Of a DNA stretch of 64,000 nt, positions 63,165-64,000 are shown in pieces. Each line of letters opens with the position of its first letter. Position 1 is the first letter of the stretch. The notes under the pieces are model-generated. The model was not told the origin of the DNA. It was given only the letters and a program-made list of their open reading frames with translations, and did not search any database. This DNA is from Cheiracanthium punctorium (lineage: Eukaryota; Arthropoda; Arachnida; Araneae; Cheiracanthiidae): the NCBI GenBank assembly GCA_038373885.1, contig JAWZYV010011619.1, positions 310,001 through 374,000 on the forward strand, in the 5' to 3' direction. The position numbers were made by a program, and so were the translations under genes.

Positions 63165-63585
63165 ATCAGATTTTTTCACTCATAGAAAATTACATTATTC
63201 CTGAGTAATATAGGTTACCTTTAACGCATATAGTATAAATAGTTCTTTTACAGGGACAATCAAAATAATTCTAATACATTACCCGCTAAGGACATCTCTG
63301 TGACTACTGAACCGATTCTAAAACTTTTTTCACAAATAGAAAGCTACACTATTCCTGAGTATTATGGGCTACCTTTCATGCATATATCACAAATTGTTCT
63401 TTTACAGGGATGCTCATAGAAATACATTACGCTCTACGGTATCTCTCTAACTACTGAACCGATTCTAAAACTTTTTCCCCTGATAGACAGCTACACTATT
63501 CTTGAGTATTATAGGCTACCTTTAATTTATATAACATAACTAGCTCTTTCTACAGGGACACTTAAAGTAATTCTAATACATTATT
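63165..63585 (-). repeat. Satellite S1, inverted terminal block
   Basis: Minus-strand S1: ATTCCTGAGTAATATAGGTT, GTTCTTTTACAGGGACAATC, ACATCTCTGTGACTACTGAA, CCGATTCTAAAACTTTTTTC. Confidence 0.85.
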
Positions 63586-64000
63586 CTTCATAGGCGCAAC
63601 CACAGAGGGGGCTATGGGGGCTAAAGCCCGTCCTAATCTTGGAGAGTTATATGCGAAAAGCTTTAAAAATTGAAAATTCTCACTAATGAATTAAAATATT
63701 TTATTTCAAAAAATTGTCTTCAAATTATTCCTAATTTTGTGGGAGTGGGGGGCGGGGGAGATTCATTTAAGCTGGGGGATGTTGGTTTTTAAATAAATAC
63801 TTAGAGTTAGAGTATAAAATGAAGTTAAACTTGGGTACAACATCAATGAAAAGATTCGATATGTCTCTATAACGAATTACGTTGATAGTGGACTTGTGTT
63901 CTATGGGCAAGTGGTGATGAATATTTTGACGTTATAAGAGAGTTATAACTGTAATCGGGGTCACTCTAACCGAGTTCAGCAGTGTTTATAACCCCCCTCC
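63586..64000. other. Window edge, no gene recognised
   Basis: AGGCGCAACCACAGAGGGGG and a G-tract (63741-63757) look like the start of another MITE whose far end is outside the window. Confidence 0.4.

Overview
This is eukaryotic, AT-rich DNA, almost certainly from an arthropod and probably a chelicerate such as a spider. The basis is inference: spliced exons of an animal cytohesin, arthropod-style transposable elements (Ty3/Gypsy with TATA plus TCAGTT promoters, Tigger, piggyBac, hAT, mariner, Helitron, THAP/P-like and XPG-nuclease elements), tRNA-derived SINEs and very little host coding sequence. The species cannot be fixed from the sequence alone.

Region 1-7.3 kb holds the 3' end of one host gene on the + strand, a cytohesin (Arf guanine-nucleotide exchange factor; steppke in flies): one PH-domain exon, a possible 45-nt in-frame cassette exon, the terminal exon and a long AT-rich 3' UTR. 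A TIR element lies near its left side and an hAT MITE sits in its intron. From 7.3 to 10.1 kb there is no recognisable gene.

From about 10.1 kb to the end the window is a transposon graveyard built on two satellites. S1 (142-152 bp monomer) occupies pieces of 10.1-13.2 and 26.2-26.7 kb on one strand and pieces of 35.4-35.9, 60.9-61.3 and 63.2-63.6 kb on the other. S2 (about 122-123 bp monomer) fills 29.1-34.3 kb. Many element boundaries can be read to the base because target-site duplications (TSDs) survive. A mariner-like element (13159-26166) holds about 12 kb of later insertions, up to five transposons deep. A Tigger (26705-29055) lies at the S1/S2 edge. A TTAA-flanked piggyBac-type element (29191-31604) interrupts S2 and itself carries a THAP/P-like element (29351-31037). 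Four insertions of one LTR family are present, from old solo LTRs to a full Ty3/Gypsy element (47987-55230) whose two LTRs differ by only about ten substitutions. One LTR (35.97-60.85 kb) is split by a 24-kb composite opened by a TA-flanked MITE; this holds an XPG-nuclease (Academ-like) transposon with 0.4-kb TIRs, the Gypsy element, a Helitron and numerous hATs.

No host gene other than the cytohesin is supported. Most element proteins are broken (deletions, frameshifts, stops). The nearest to intact are the Gypsy gag, the Gypsy RT-RNase H-integrase frame and the Tigger transposase, which keeps its D-D-D triad but has one stop and one frameshift. The nested order gives a clear relative chronology of invasions.
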